A stretch of DNA of 64,000 bases from UBA6115 sp040776985 (GCA_040776985.1 JAXGZL010000002.1:1-64000), one strand, 5' to 3'; counted from the first letter of the stretch, positions 52,527 through 61,433 are shown. Program-made: numbers and translations. The notes: generated by a model from the letters alone, not told the origin.

Positions 52527-53564
52527 TTACCAGCGGTTTTTCACCCTTTCCAGAAAGCCCAATAAATCCCTGATTTCAAGCCGGGTGCCGTCATCCAGCA
52601 CCGCCTGACCATTGAACAGACCAAAGACCTGGTGCTGATCGCTGCCCAGGGGGCCTGCCCTGAGGCTGGCGGCCCGGTCCAATAGGGGGGTGAAGGTGAG
52701 GTTCAGCCGGCCCGCGTCATCCTGCACCTGCCAGGGCAGCAGGGGGTTGTCCTGGCCGTTCTCCTGGGGCAGTTCAAAGTGCACCTGGGAGAGCTTGCTG
52801 GCGATGCCGCCGTAAAACAGCATGTTTTCCGTCGCCCGGCTGGTGTCCCCAAAGCCGTGGCCAATGTTCAGGCCAAAGATGCGTCCCCCGATGATGCCGG
52901 AGGCGCTGCCCCAGTACCAGCGGCTGTGGTAGGGCCACACGCCCCGTCCCCAGTCCAGGGTGCCAAAGGAGGTGGCGGGGGAGAAGAGGTATTCCCGGTC
53001 CTGATAGATCACCCGGCCCTCAGCCGGAAGGCCGCTTATCTTGCGGTTGTAATAGAACTGACGGGGCTTTTTGTGAAAAGGCGTGACGATCACCATGCTG
53101 TCCTGGCGCGGCTCCTGCAGCACAATGTCAAACAGCAGGGGGTCCTTCTGCACGCCAAAGTCATACATGTGGCCGTAGAGTTGGCGCTGACCCTCCTCCA
53201 CCCGGAAGGTGAACTCATAGTTTTTGCCCACCGCCCGCGTCACCCCCGCCAGGGAGGAGGCGGGCAGGCCGCGCTTGCCCAGGGGCATCCAGTTCATCCT
53301 GGATACAGTGCGCTGGGACAGGGTCTCAAAATCAATCAGGCTCAGGCTGTCCAGGCCCATATAGCCATTGTCGGAAACGGTGATGGCCAGGGCGCAGCGG
53401 GGGGAGGTGACCAGGTAATAGTCCCACTCCTTGATGCGCCGCCTGGGCGCCTTCACGCGCCCGCGGTCATAGTCCTTGATCGGGGCCAGGGCATAGCCTG
53501 CTTCGCTGAGGATGCCGTCGGTGCGGTGCAGGGGCCCTTGGGCCAGCATACGGTTTTGCATCAT
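52527..53564 (-). CDS. DUF2804 protein
   Basis: 345 residues, full length for DUF2804. Beta-rich throughout, with the family's RIKEWDYY and FGTLDWGRGVWPYHSRWYWG stretches. The family is related in fold to lipocalin-like hydroxysteroid/AttH proteins; no function is established. No signal peptide. The second ATG (53561) has better spacing from GGAGG than the first. Confidence 0.82.
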   Translation of the reverse strand: MMQNRMLAQGPLHRTDGILSEAGYALAPIKDYDRGRVKAPRRRIKEWDYYLVTSPRCALAITVSDNGYMGLDSLSLIDFETLSQRTVSRMNWMPLGKRGLPASSLAGVTRAVGKNYEFTFRVEEGQRQLYGHMYDFGVQKDPLLFDIVLQEPRQDSMVIVTPFHKKPRQFYYNRKISGLPAEGRVIYQDREYLFSPATSFGTLDWGRGVWPYHSRWYWGSASGIIGGRIFGLNIGHGFGDTSRATENMLFYGGIASKLSQVHFELPQENGQDNPLLPWQVQDDAGRLNLTFTPLLDRAASLRAGPLGSDQHQVFGLFNGQAVLDDGTRLEIRDLLGFLERVKNRW

Positions 53565-53668
53565 ATCCCTCCAGATGGTTTAGTATAGCGGTCATGAAGC
53601 CTGTGGTCAATGCGCCCCAAGGATATGATATAATGAACCTGGAAAAGAAAATAAGAGGAGGGGCAGCG

Positions 53669-55024
53669 ATGGCAATCATTGGCGGCGCGATGGCGCCGCA
53701 CCCGCCGCTGATCATCCCGGCGGTGGGCAGGGGCGGCGAAGCGCAGATCATAAAGACCACCCGGGCCTTTGAGCAGGTGGCCCGGCAGGTGGCGGCATGG
53801 CAGCCGAAGACGGTGGTGATCACCACCCCGCACAGCACAATGTATCAGGACTACATCCACATCTCTGGCGGCGAAGGCGCCAGGGGGGACTTTGGCCGTT
53901 TTGGCGCACCGCAGGCAAGCTATCAGGTGGACTATGACCAGGAACTGGTGCGGGAATTGGTGGGCCTGGTGGAGGCGGAGGGAATCCCCGCCGGCACTGA
54001 GGGCGCGCGGGACCCGGCCCTGGACCACGGATTTCTGGTGCCGCTGCACTTTTTGCAGCAGGCCATGGGCAGCCCCTGGCCCTGCCGTTTTGTGCGCATC
54101 GGGCTGTCCGGCCTTTCCTTTCAGGAGCATTACCGCCTGGGAATGCTGATAAAAAAGGCGGCGGAGCAGCTTGACCGCCGGGTGGTGATGGTGGCCAGCG
54201 GCGACCTGTCCCACTACGGCAGGAAGGAGGGCCCCTATGGCTTCCGCCCGGAAGGCCCCCGGTATGATGAACAGCTGATGGACCTGATGGGCCGGGCAGC
54301 CTTTGATGAGCTGCTGGCCATGCCGCCTGATTTTTGCGACCGGGCGGGGGAGTGCGGCCAGCGCAGCTTTCTGATCATGGCAGGCGCCCTGGACAGCCAG
54401 GCAGTGAAGGCGGAGATTCTCTCCTATGAGGGGGTGACCGGTGTGGGCTATGGCGTGGGCCTGTTCACCCCCATCGGGGAGGACCCCGACAGGGCCTTCC
54501 TTAAAGGCAGCGGCCCGGACCCCTATGTCAGGCTGGCGGTGGATTCCTTCACCCATTATCTGAAAACCGGCAGGCGCATGACGCTGCCAGAAGGCCTGCC
54601 GGCGGAGTTGACCGACAGGAAGGCTGGGGCCTTTGTCACCCTGCACAAGGAAGGGAACCTGCGGGGCTGCATCGGCACCATCTTTCCCGTGCAGAAGAGC
54701 CTGGCGGAGGAGATCATCCACAATGCCGTCAGCGCGGCCTTCCGGGATCCCCGCTTTGAGCCGGTCAGGGAGGAGGAGCTGCCGCTGATTACCTGCTCGG
54801 TGGATGTGCTGGAGGCGCCGGAGCCCATCCGCTCAGAAAAAGAGCTGGACGTGAAGGAATATGGCGTGATCGTGTCCAGCGGCGGGCGTCGGGGCCTGCT
54901 GCTGCCCAACCTTGAGGGCATTGACACGGTGGCGGAGCAGGTGGCCATCGCCCGGCGCAAGGCGGGCATCGGCCCCCATGAACCGGTGCAGATGGAACGC
55001 TTTAAGGTGGTGCGGCACAGATGA
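53669..55024 (+). CDS. AMMECR1-Memo fusion protein (AmmeMemoRadiSam A+B)
   Basis: 451 residues. The N-terminal ~270 residues are a Memo/class III extradiol-dioxygenase-like domain (GAMAPHPPLIIP near 5, HSTMYQDY near 53, SGDLSHYG near 180). The C-terminal ~180 residues are an AMMECR1 domain (AGAFVTLHKEGNLRGCIGT near 325). In many organisms these are separate proteins A and B; here they are one. The stop overlaps the radical SAM gene by ATGA. The three activities always travel together, but the reaction is unknown to me. ATG 53669 follows GAGGAGGGG; the frame up to 53594 is unlike the family. Confidence 0.9.
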   Translation: MAIIGGAMAPHPPLIIPAVGRGGEAQIIKTTRAFEQVARQVAAWQPKTVVITTPHSTMYQDYIHISGGEGARGDFGRFGAPQASYQVDYDQELVRELVGLVEAEGIPAGTEGARDPALDHGFLVPLHFLQQAMGSPWPCRFVRIGLSGLSFQEHYRLGMLIKKAAEQLDRRVVMVASGDLSHYGRKEGPYGFRPEGPRYDEQLMDLMGRAAFDELLAMPPDFCDRAGECGQRSFLIMAGALDSQAVKAEILSYEGVTGVGYGVGLFTPIGEDPDRAFLKGSGPDPYVRLAVDSFTHYLKTGRRMTLPEGLPAELTDRKAGAFVTLHKEGNLRGCIGTIFPVQKSLAEEIIHNAVSAAFRDPRFEPVREEELPLITCSVDVLEAPEPIRSEKELDVKEYGVIVSSGGRRGLLLPNLEGIDTVAEQVAIARRKAGIGPHEPVQMERFKVVRHR

Positions 55025-55842
55025 GCGTCTGCACACTGTGCCCCCGGGCCTGCCATTTGCAGGAAGGGGAAGTGGGCTTCTGCCAGGCCAGGGTGATGCG
55101 GGATGGGGAAAGCCGGCCAGTGGGCTATGGCAAGCTGACCGCCATTGCCCTTGACCCCATTGAGAAAAAGCCCCTGCACCGCTTTTATCCGGGCAGCAGG
55201 GTGCTGTCGGTGGGCAGCTTTGGCTGCAACATGGGCTGCTATTTTTGCCAGAACCATCATCTCGCCAGGGCGGGGGAGCAGGACATCCCCTGGCAGGAGA
55301 TGGGCCCGGAGGCCTTGTGCGGCCTGGCGCAGGAAATGCAGCCGCGGGGCAACATCGGCCTGGCCTTCACCTATAACGAGCCCATGCTGAACCTGGAGTA
55401 CATCCGGGACTGCGCGGAGATTTTGCGGCCCCTTGGCCTTAAAACCGTGGTGGTCACCAACGGATGCTTTCATCTTGAGGCGGTGGGCGGGGTGATCCCG
55501 TTGGTTGACGCCTTCAACATTGACCTGAAGGGCTTCAGCGCCGCCTGGTACCGCCGCCTGGGCGGGGACCTGGAGACGGTGAAGGTCTTTATCCAGGCCG
55601 CCTGTGAGTGCAGCCATGTGGAAATCACCACCCTGGTGGTGCCGGGGCAAAACGACAGCGAGGAAGAGATCCGGGACCTGGCCCGCTGGCTGGCAGGCAT
55701 TGACCGCCGGATTCCCCTGCACCTGAGCCGCTATTTCCCCAGGCATCAGGCCATGGAGCCGCCCACGGACAGGGCAAGGCTGATCAGGCTTAAAGAGCTG
55801 GCTTCACAGCACCTGGACACCGTGATTCTGGGGAATGTATAG
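55021..55842 (+). CDS. AmmeMemoRadiSam radical SAM enzyme
   Basis: 273 residues. CNMGCYFC near residue 76 is the SAM-cluster Cys motif; an N-terminal Cys group (CTLCPRAC...GFCQ) probably holds a second Fe-S site. The family resembles PflA-type activating enzymes. Translational coupling to the AMMECR1-Memo fusion indicates one complex or pathway, probably a radical modification of an unknown protein or RNA. Its stop is 4 bases from that of the convergent MocR gene. Confidence 0.92.
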   Translation: MSVCTLCPRACHLQEGEVGFCQARVMRDGESRPVGYGKLTAIALDPIEKKPLHRFYPGSRVLSVGSFGCNMGCYFCQNHHLARAGEQDIPWQEMGPEALCGLAQEMQPRGNIGLAFTYNEPMLNLEYIRDCAEILRPLGLKTVVVTNGCFHLEAVGGVIPLVDAFNIDLKGFSAAWYRRLGGDLETVKVFIQAACECSHVEITTLVVPGQNDSEEEIRDLARWLAGIDRRIPLHLSRYFPRHQAMEPPTDRARLIRLKELASQHLDTVILGNV

Positions 55843-55845
55843 CCT

Positions 55846-57222
55846 TCACACGCCCCAGGCCTGGCGGAGCGCCGAAACCGCCTCCTCCAGCTGATGGTCC
55901 ATCAGCCCCGCGAAGCCCAGCACCAGGGCCTGGGGCAGACTGGCGGCCTGGCTGTAGCTGGACAAACCTATCAGGGGGATGCCCGCCCGGGCAGCCCCTT
56001 TTATTAATTCGGTTTCCGTTTTTCCTTCAATGGAAAACAAAAAATGCAGCCCCGCGTCCTGCCCTGAGATAAAGGCGCCCGGGATCTGAAGCAATAGCTG
56101 GCACAGCCTTTGGCAGCGTTTCTGATAGACGCTGCCTGCCCGGCGCAGGTGCCGGGCATAATGCCCCTGGCTGATCAGCTCCGCCAGGGCGTGCTGCTCA
56201 AAGCGGGAGACCGCGTCCCCGCTGCGCAGCTTGAGCCCTTCATAGCGCCTCAGCAGGGGAGGGGGCAACGCCATGTAGGCCACCCGCAGCCCGGGGGCCA
56301 GGGAGCGGGAAAAGGTGCCGATGTACACCACCTGCTGCCCGTCGTCCATGCCCTGCAGGGCTGGCAGCGGGCGTGAGGCATAGCGGAACTCGCTGTCGTA
56401 GTCATCCTCAATCAAATAGCGTTCCCCCTCCTTGGCCCAGTGGAGCAGGGCAGTGCGCCGGCCGGCGGGCATGGAGATGCCGGTGGGAAACTGGTGGGAG
56501 GGGGTGATGTACAGGAGGGATGCCCGGGATTTTGAAAGGGCGTCAAGGCTTGGCCCCTCCTGGTCCAGGGGGATGGGCGCCACCTGGTGCCCCAGGCGGC
56601 TGAACGCGCCTCCTGCCTCCAGATAGCCGGGATCCTCCAAGCCGATACAGGAGGGGCTGTCAATCAGCAGGCCCAGCACCCCCAGCAGCTGATCCACCCC
56701 GGAGCCGATGATGATCTGCCCTGGCTGGCAGCGCACCGCCCGGTAGGGGTAGAGGAAGGCGGCCAGGGCATGGCGCAGGCTCAGCTCTCCCCTGGCGTCC
56801 CCCTTGTTCAGCAATTCCGGATGATCCAGCAGGCTGTCCCGGAGCAGTTTGATCCACAGCTGATGGGGGAAGAGCTGGGTGTCCACCCCCTGAGGAGAAA
56901 AGTCAAAGCGGGGGACGGGTGCCTTTTGCGGCAGCTGCTCCTCAGGCTCCGGCAGGATGGCAGCCGGCAGGGGCATGATGCCGGCCACATAAAGGCCCCG
57001 GCGGGGCTGGGAGAGGATAAATCCCTCCGCCTTCAGCAGGTCAAAGGCGGTGCCCACCGTCTGTTCGCTGATGTTCAGGTGCCGGCTTAAAGCCCTGCGG
57101 GAGGGCAGCCTGGTGCCGCCCTTCAGCCGCCCCTCCAGGATTTCCCTGGACAGCTGGCGGTACAGCTGCTCATACAGCGGCAGGGGCTGGGTTTCATCCA
57201 GGGCAAAGGTCAACTGCTCCAT
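55846..57222 (-). CDS. MocR/PdxR-type regulator (GntR HTH + aminotransferase domain)
   Basis: 458 residues. GntR winged HTH at ~10-75 (LPSRRALSRHLNISEQTV) joined to a fold-type I aminotransferase domain, which in MocR proteins senses PLP. The PLP-ring Asp is present in IEDDYDSEFRY. The position of the Schiff-base lysine, normally TFSK, reads TFSRSLAPGLRV: R306, codon at 56305-56307. So PLP could not form the usual internal aldimine. It is divergent from an ECF S-component gene across ~100 bases carrying CTGGTA half-sites, which suggests control of vitamin B6 uptake. Confidence 0.87.
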   Translation of the reverse strand: MEQLTFALDETQPLPLYEQLYRQLSREILEGRLKGGTRLPSRRALSRHLNISEQTVGTAFDLLKAEGFILSQPRRGLYVAGIMPLPAAILPEPEEQLPQKAPVPRFDFSPQGVDTQLFPHQLWIKLLRDSLLDHPELLNKGDARGELSLRHALAAFLYPYRAVRCQPGQIIIGSGVDQLLGVLGLLIDSPSCIGLEDPGYLEAGGAFSRLGHQVAPIPLDQEGPSLDALSKSRASLLYITPSHQFPTGISMPAGRRTALLHWAKEGERYLIEDDYDSEFRYASRPLPALQGMDDGQQVVYIGTFSRSLAPGLRVAYMALPPPLLRRYEGLKLRSGDAVSRFEQHALAELISQGHYARHLRRAGSVYQKRCQRLCQLLLQIPGAFISGQDAGLHFLFSIEGKTETELIKGAARAGIPLIGLSSYSQAASLPQALVLGFAGLMDHQLEEAVSALRQAWGV

Positions 57223-57253
57223 GCCATCCTCCTGGTATGGTCAAATTAAGAGA

Positions 57254-57279
57254 ATCTGGTACTTTATCAAATACCAGAT
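57254..57279. promoter_or_regulatory. inverted repeat, candidate MocR operator
   Basis: ATCTGGTA and TACCAGAT form a perfect 8-bp inverted repeat 10 bases apart. A third CTGGTA half-site lies at about 57230 in direct orientation, at the start of the regulator gene. A mixture of direct and inverted half-sites is typical of MocR operators. It lies between the divergent regulator and transporter genes. Confidence 0.6.
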
Positions 57280-57324
57280 GATGCTATGATGGGACATAGG
57301 AACCAGGATGTCAAGGAGGATTGC

Positions 57325-57891
57325 ATGGAACAGAAACGCAGAATGTCAACCGTCGGCCTGGCCTTTGCCGGCATGATGGTGGCCGTGGTGATGGTGTCCA
57401 ACTACATCAGCATTCCCACCGCCTTTTCCCGGCTGCATGTGGCCAACGCCATCTGCATGCTGGCGGGCATGCTGTTTGGCGGGCTTCGGGGCGGCGTTAT
57501 CGCCGGTCTTGGCTCCGCCCTGTTTGACCTGACCTTTCCCGCCTACGCGCCGGAGGCCTGGATCACCTTTCTCACCAAGGGCCTGATGGCCCTCACCTGC
57601 AGCGCCATTGTGGCCAGCCCCCGCCTGCAGCAAAACCGCAGCCTGCGCCTGGTGCTGGGCGCTGCCGCCGGGGCCATCCTCTACATCGCCCTGTACATGG
57701 CCAAAAGCTATATCCAGATGCGCTATGTGGCCGCCGTGCCGCCAGATACCATCCCCGCGGCCCTTGTGGGCAAGCTCAGTTCCTCCGCAATCAACGGCCT
57801 GTTCGCGGTGATTGTGGCCCCCATCCTCTACTCCGCCCTGATGCCCGCCTTGAAAAAAGCAGGCCTGGCGCGGCATCTGCCCACCACTTGA
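57325..57891 (+). CDS. ECF transporter S component, putative vitamin B6 uptake
   Basis: 188 residues with five or six membrane segments; it opens with GLAFAGMMVAVVMVSNYISIP and has the ECF-S features of a short first helix and an AxxxA-like pattern for docking the energising module. No ATPase or T-component gene is nearby, so it would use a shared module. The divergent MocR gene and half-sites suggest pyridoxine or pyridoxal as substrate (PdxU-like). ATG 57325 follows AAGGAGG. Confidence 0.78.
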   Translation: MEQKRRMSTVGLAFAGMMVAVVMVSNYISIPTAFSRLHVANAICMLAGMLFGGLRGGVIAGLGSALFDLTFPAYAPEAWITFLTKGLMALTCSAIVASPRLQQNRSLRLVLGAAAGAILYIALYMAKSYIQMRYVAAVPPDTIPAALVGKLSSSAINGLFAVIVAPILYSALMPALKKAGLARHLPTT

Positions 57892-57943
57892 AACCCCTGA
57901 ATTCGGTGTATAATCTTGGCAGCAGGATAGGGGGATAGATGCT

Positions 57944-58807
57944 ATGAACACGACACCGTACAGGGTCACTGGCAAAGACAAGGTGAGGATCAGCGAATTT
58001 TCCACCCGGGGCGGGGATGAGCTGGACAAGAAGGAAGTGACCGGAAGGCTGATGGCGGAGAACATCAGCAGGATGGCGGAGCTGCAGGAAAGGCTGTATG
58101 CGGAAAACCGGCACGCGGTGCTGATTGTGCTGCAGGCCATGGACGCCGCCGGCAAGGACGGCACCATCAAGCATGTGATGACCGGCCTCAACCCTCAGGG
58201 CACCCAGGTGGTCAGCTTCAAGGTGCCCTCCAGCGAGGAGGCGGACCATGATTACCTCTGGCGCATCGTGAAGAATCTCCCCCGGCGGGGGGAGATCGGC
58301 ATTTTCAACCGCTCCCACTATGAGGATGTGATTGTCACCCGGGTGCATGACCTGGTGAGCGCCTCCCAGCTGCCGGAGGAATTGATCACGCCGGCAATCT
58401 GGGACCAGCGCTATCGCCAGATCCGGGATTTTGAGCGCTACCTGGGGGAAAATGGCATCAGGGTGGTGAAGATCTTCCTCCATGTTTCAAAAGAGGAGCA
58501 GCGGGAGCGTCTGCTGTCCCGCATCAGGGAAGAGGAGAAGAACTGGAAGTTCTCCTCCGGCGACATCCAGGAGCGCAGGCACTGGGATGAGTACCAGGAG
58601 GCTTATGAGCATCTGCTCAACCACACCGCCACCCCGGAGGCGCCCTGGTATGTGGTGCCGGCGGACCGGAAGTGGTTTGCCCGCTATCTGGTCAGCCAGA
58701 TCGTGCTGGACACCCTGGAGGCTATCAACCCCCAGTATCCGGAGTTGTCCCTGTCCGAGCGCGCGGCGCTGGCGGAGTGCCGGAAGATGCTGGAGGAGGG
58801 GGAATAG
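57944..58807 (+). CDS. polyphosphate kinase 2 family protein
   Basis: 287 residues. PPK2 domain: Walker A-like QAMDAAGKDGTIKHV near 64-78, GIFNRSHYEDV near 120, Walker B/lid region RIREEEKNWKFS near 195. PPK2 enzymes phosphorylate nucleoside mono- or diphosphates using polyphosphate. Length and single domain suggest the class I or III subgroup; I lean to class III. It stands alone with a weak terminator after it. Confidence 0.88.
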   Translation: MNTTPYRVTGKDKVRISEFSTRGGDELDKKEVTGRLMAENISRMAELQERLYAENRHAVLIVLQAMDAAGKDGTIKHVMTGLNPQGTQVVSFKVPSSEEADHDYLWRIVKNLPRRGEIGIFNRSHYEDVIVTRVHDLVSASQLPEELITPAIWDQRYRQIRDFERYLGENGIRVVKIFLHVSKEEQRERLLSRIREEEKNWKFSSGDIQERRHWDEYQEAYEHLLNHTATPEAPWYVVPADRKWFARYLVSQIVLDTLEAINPQYPELSLSERAALAECRKMLEEGE

Positions 58808-58825
58808 CCCTGCCGCCAGCCAGCA

Positions 58826-58860
58826 AGGCCCTCCTTTACGGGGGGCTTATTCTTTTGGAA
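58826..58860 (+). terminator. probable terminator of the PPK2 gene
   Basis: AAG-CCCTCC pairs with GGGGGGCTT around a short loop with one bulged G, followed by ATTCTTTT. Confidence 0.6.
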
Positions 58861-58991
58861 TTGATTGATAAGCCCTGCAGGATATGCTACGCTGTGTTGT
58901 GGTGGACGAGCATCTCATATGAAATGCAGCGATAAAGACAGCCTGTTTTCATTTGGAACTGTGTCCAAAAAGCGTAAAGGAGAATGAAAGC

Positions 58992-60422
58992 ATGAAGAAG
59001 ATTCTGGCACTGATGCTGTCAGCTATGCTGGCGATGATGATCGGCCTTCCAGGCATTGCCCAGACAGAGGGCTTTGACCAGGAGGTGGATCTGCTGGTGA
59101 TTGGCGGGGGCGTGGCAGGCCTGACGGGCGCCGTCGAGGCAGCAGACCTGGGGGTTGAAAAGATCCTGCTGGTGGAAAAGCTGGCTTATTACGGCGGTTC
59201 CGCCTTTGTGTCTGCCGGCATTCTGGCAGGGTATGAAACCAGCGTCACCAGGAAGATGGACCTGCATATTGACCCGGTGGATCTGTACAACGACCAGATG
59301 AAGGAAAAGCGCAATACGCTGGATCCTGAACTCACCCGGATAAGCACTGAAAAGAGCGGGGAGACCATTGACTGGCTGATTGACCATCTGGGGGTGGCCT
59401 TTGACCCGGAGGTGGTCCATAAAGAGGGATATGGCAGCTATCAGGCAGTTCACCTGGTGACAGGCGGCGGGCCCGGCATGCGTGAAGGATACCAAAAAGC
59501 GCTGGAGCAGCGCCCCAACATTGAAGTACAGCTGGAAACAAGGGCGACGGAGCTGCTGACTGCGGACGGCGCGGTGATTGGCGCAGTGGTTCAGAAGGGG
59601 GAGGAAACCCTTCGGATCAAGGCCAAGGCAGTGCTGTTGGCCACAGGGGGCTACAGCGGGAACCGGGAGCTGATGGGCAGGCTGCATCCGGCCAACAGCG
59701 TGTTTATGGAAGGCGCCATGCCTGGCTATACCGGGGATGGGCTGATCATGGCAACCGCCATTGGCGCTGGCGTCAACAATGTGGATCAGATCCAGTGTTA
59801 TTTGAGGGAATATGAGGATGGCCGCAGCCAGATGCCTTATATGTTCTCCATTTATGTGGGGAACGAGGGCAAGCGCTTCATGGATGAAAAGCGCACCCCC
59901 CAGACCTATAACAACGAAAACCGCCTGGCCCTGATTGAACAGTATGCGAAGGACCAGCAGGATTATTTCTGGTGCATCAATGATGACGCCGCCATGAAGC
60001 AGTTCCAGTTGGATGAAGCGGCCAGGACCCATCCCGGCATGTTCATTGCAGACAGCCTGGAGGAGCTGGCTGGCAAGATCGGCGTTGACGGGGCAGGGCT
60101 TGAAGCGACGGTGAAGACATGGAACGGCTATGCCGCGAAGCAGGAGGACCCGGATTTTGGCAGAACCTCTTTCTGGATGCCGATCAGCCAGGGGCCTTTC
60201 TATGCGCTGAAGACCACCTTCCAGTCAAGCGTCTGCCACGGCGGCATCACCAAGAATGAGAAGGCTGAGGTCACCCGCTTTGACGGATCCAGCATTCCAG
60301 GCCTGTACGCGGCCGGCGAGGTGACGGTCAGCGCCAACTCCAATGGCTATACCATTTCCGCCGCCATCACCTTTGCCAGGATTGCGGCTCAGAACATGCT
60401 GGCCTATATCCAGGCGAAGTAA
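58992..60422 (+). CDS. secreted FAD fumarate-reductase-like flavoprotein without FMN domain
   Basis: 476 residues. Signal peptide 1-24 (MKKILALMLSAMLAMMIGLP). FAD_binding_2 domain: DLLVIGGGVAGLTGAVEAADLG near 34, YGGSAFVSAG near 68, CHGGI near 416 and GLYAAGEVTVSANSNGY near the end. Related to the protein at 45460-47340 but lacking its FMN_bind domain, so it needs a separate electron donor. ATG 58992 follows AAAGGAG. A bidirectional terminator separates it from rpsI. Confidence 0.85.
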   Translation: MKKILALMLSAMLAMMIGLPGIAQTEGFDQEVDLLVIGGGVAGLTGAVEAADLGVEKILLVEKLAYYGGSAFVSAGILAGYETSVTRKMDLHIDPVDLYNDQMKEKRNTLDPELTRISTEKSGETIDWLIDHLGVAFDPEVVHKEGYGSYQAVHLVTGGGPGMREGYQKALEQRPNIEVQLETRATELLTADGAVIGAVVQKGEETLRIKAKAVLLATGGYSGNRELMGRLHPANSVFMEGAMPGYTGDGLIMATAIGAGVNNVDQIQCYLREYEDGRSQMPYMFSIYVGNEGKRFMDEKRTPQTYNNENRLALIEQYAKDQQDYFWCINDDAAMKQFQLDEAARTHPGMFIADSLEELAGKIGVDGAGLEATVKTWNGYAAKQEDPDFGRTSFWMPISQGPFYALKTTFQSSVCHGGITKNEKAEVTRFDGSSIPGLYAAGEVTVSANSNGYTISAAITFARIAAQNMLAYIQAK

Positions 60423-60440
60423 TCCGACCCCGTCCAGTGA

Positions 60441-60473
60441 AAAAGCCCGCTGTGCCATGCACAGCGGGCTTTT
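60441..60473. terminator. bidirectional terminator between the flavoprotein gene and rpsI
   Basis: AGCCCGCTGTG/CACAGCGGGCT stem with a short loop, flanked by AAAA on the left and TTTT on the right, so it works for both convergent genes. Confidence 0.92.
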
Positions 60474-60492
60474 GGGTGTTGAATGTTGCGGA

Positions 60493-60882
60493 TTAACGCT
60501 TGGAGAACTGGGGGGCGCGGCGGGCGCCCTTGAGGCCGTACTTTTTGCGCTCCTTCATCCGGGGATCCCGGGTGAGGAAGCCGGCCTTTTTCAGCTCGCC
60601 CCGCAGCTCGGGGTTGGCCTTGCACAGGGCGCGGCTGATGCCGTGGCGGATGGCGCCTGCCTGTCCGGTGGGGCCGCCGCCATGGACGTTCACCAGCACG
60701 TCAAAGCCGGTGGACTTCACCAGCACCAGGGGCTGGCGCACGGTCATCTTCAGGGTTTCCATGCTGAAATAGTCATCAATGCCGCGCTTGTTGATCAGGA
60801 TATCGCCTTTGCCGGGCACCAGGCGCACCCGGGCAACCGCCTTCTTGCGGCGGCCAACTGCGTTGTAATCAATATGTGCCAT
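60493..60882 (-). CDS. rpsI: ribosomal protein S9
   Basis: 129 residues, the usual length for S9. It opens with AVGRRKKAVARVRLVPGKGDILINKR in short form and ends with the conserved GARRAPQFSKR tail, which reaches the ribosomal P site. It follows rplM by 14 bases, as in nearly all bacteria. Confidence 0.97.
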   Translation of the reverse strand: MAHIDYNAVGRRKKAVARVRLVPGKGDILINKRGIDDYFSMETLKMTVRQPLVLVKSTGFDVLVNVHGGGPTGQAGAIRHGISRALCKANPELRGELKKAGFLTRDPRMKERKKYGLKGARRAPQFSKR

Positions 60883-60896
60883 CTTGTCTTACCCCC

Positions 60897-61331
60897 TTAT
60901 GCTTCCAGCGTCAGCACTTCTGGCTGCTGCGCCTGCTGGCGGTGTTCCGGTCCGTTGTAGGTGAACAGCTTGGTCAGCATCTGCCGGCCCAGGGGGCCCT
61001 TGGGCAGCATGCCCTTGACCGCGTGCTTCACCGCAAAGTCGGGCTTCTTGGCCATCAGATCCCGGTATTTGGTCTCTTTCAGGCCGCCCACATAGCCGGT
61101 GTGATGATAGTAGATCTTCTGATCCAGCTTTTTGCCGGTGAGCTTTACCTTGCTGCAGTTGAGGATAATCACAAAATCCCCGCCGTCCACATGGGGGGTG
61201 TAGGTGGGTTTATGTTTGCCGCGCAGGATGGTGGCAACCTGGCTGGCCAGGCGGCCCAACACCATGCCGTCTGCGTCAACGACATACCACTTGCGCTGGA
61301 CGCTTTGGGCGTTAGCCATATAGGTATTCAC
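60897..61331 (-). CDS. rplM: ribosomal protein L13
   Basis: 144 residues, typical L13 length: MNTYMANAQSVQRKWYVVDA at the start, HKPTYTPHVDGGDFV near 47, AVKGMLPKGPLGRQM near 108. First gene of rplM-rpsI. A sigma-A promoter and a structured leader precede it. Confidence 0.97.
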   Translation of the reverse strand: MNTYMANAQSVQRKWYVVDADGMVLGRLASQVATILRGKHKPTYTPHVDGGDFVIILNCSKVKLTGKKLDQKIYYHHTGYVGGLKETKYRDLMAKKPDFAVKHAVKGMLPKGPLGRQMLTKLFTYNGPEHRQQAQQPEVLTLEA

Positions 61332-61344
61332 GGGTACTCCTCCT

Positions 61345-61425
61345 TGAGATTAAACGGTGGGCAAGCCTGATGGTCGCAGCCTCGCCATGGTTCAATAGTC
61401 TCGGGGCTAACGAAGCCTATTGACG
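61345..61425 (-). ncRNA. candidate L13 leader
   Basis: Between promoter and rplM, the minus strand holds TCAATAG/CTATTGA pairing across ~18 bases, then a second complementary pair around GGCGAGGC and GCTTGCC. Position and form fit the Firmicutes L13 leader by which L13 represses its own operon; a covariance-model match was not run. Confidence 0.5.
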
Positions 61426-61433
61426 CAACAGAT

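Noticed and set aside
53561..54721. 386-codon frame antisense to the AMMECR1-Memo gene
   Set aside because: Shadow of a recognised gene, no family resemblance.
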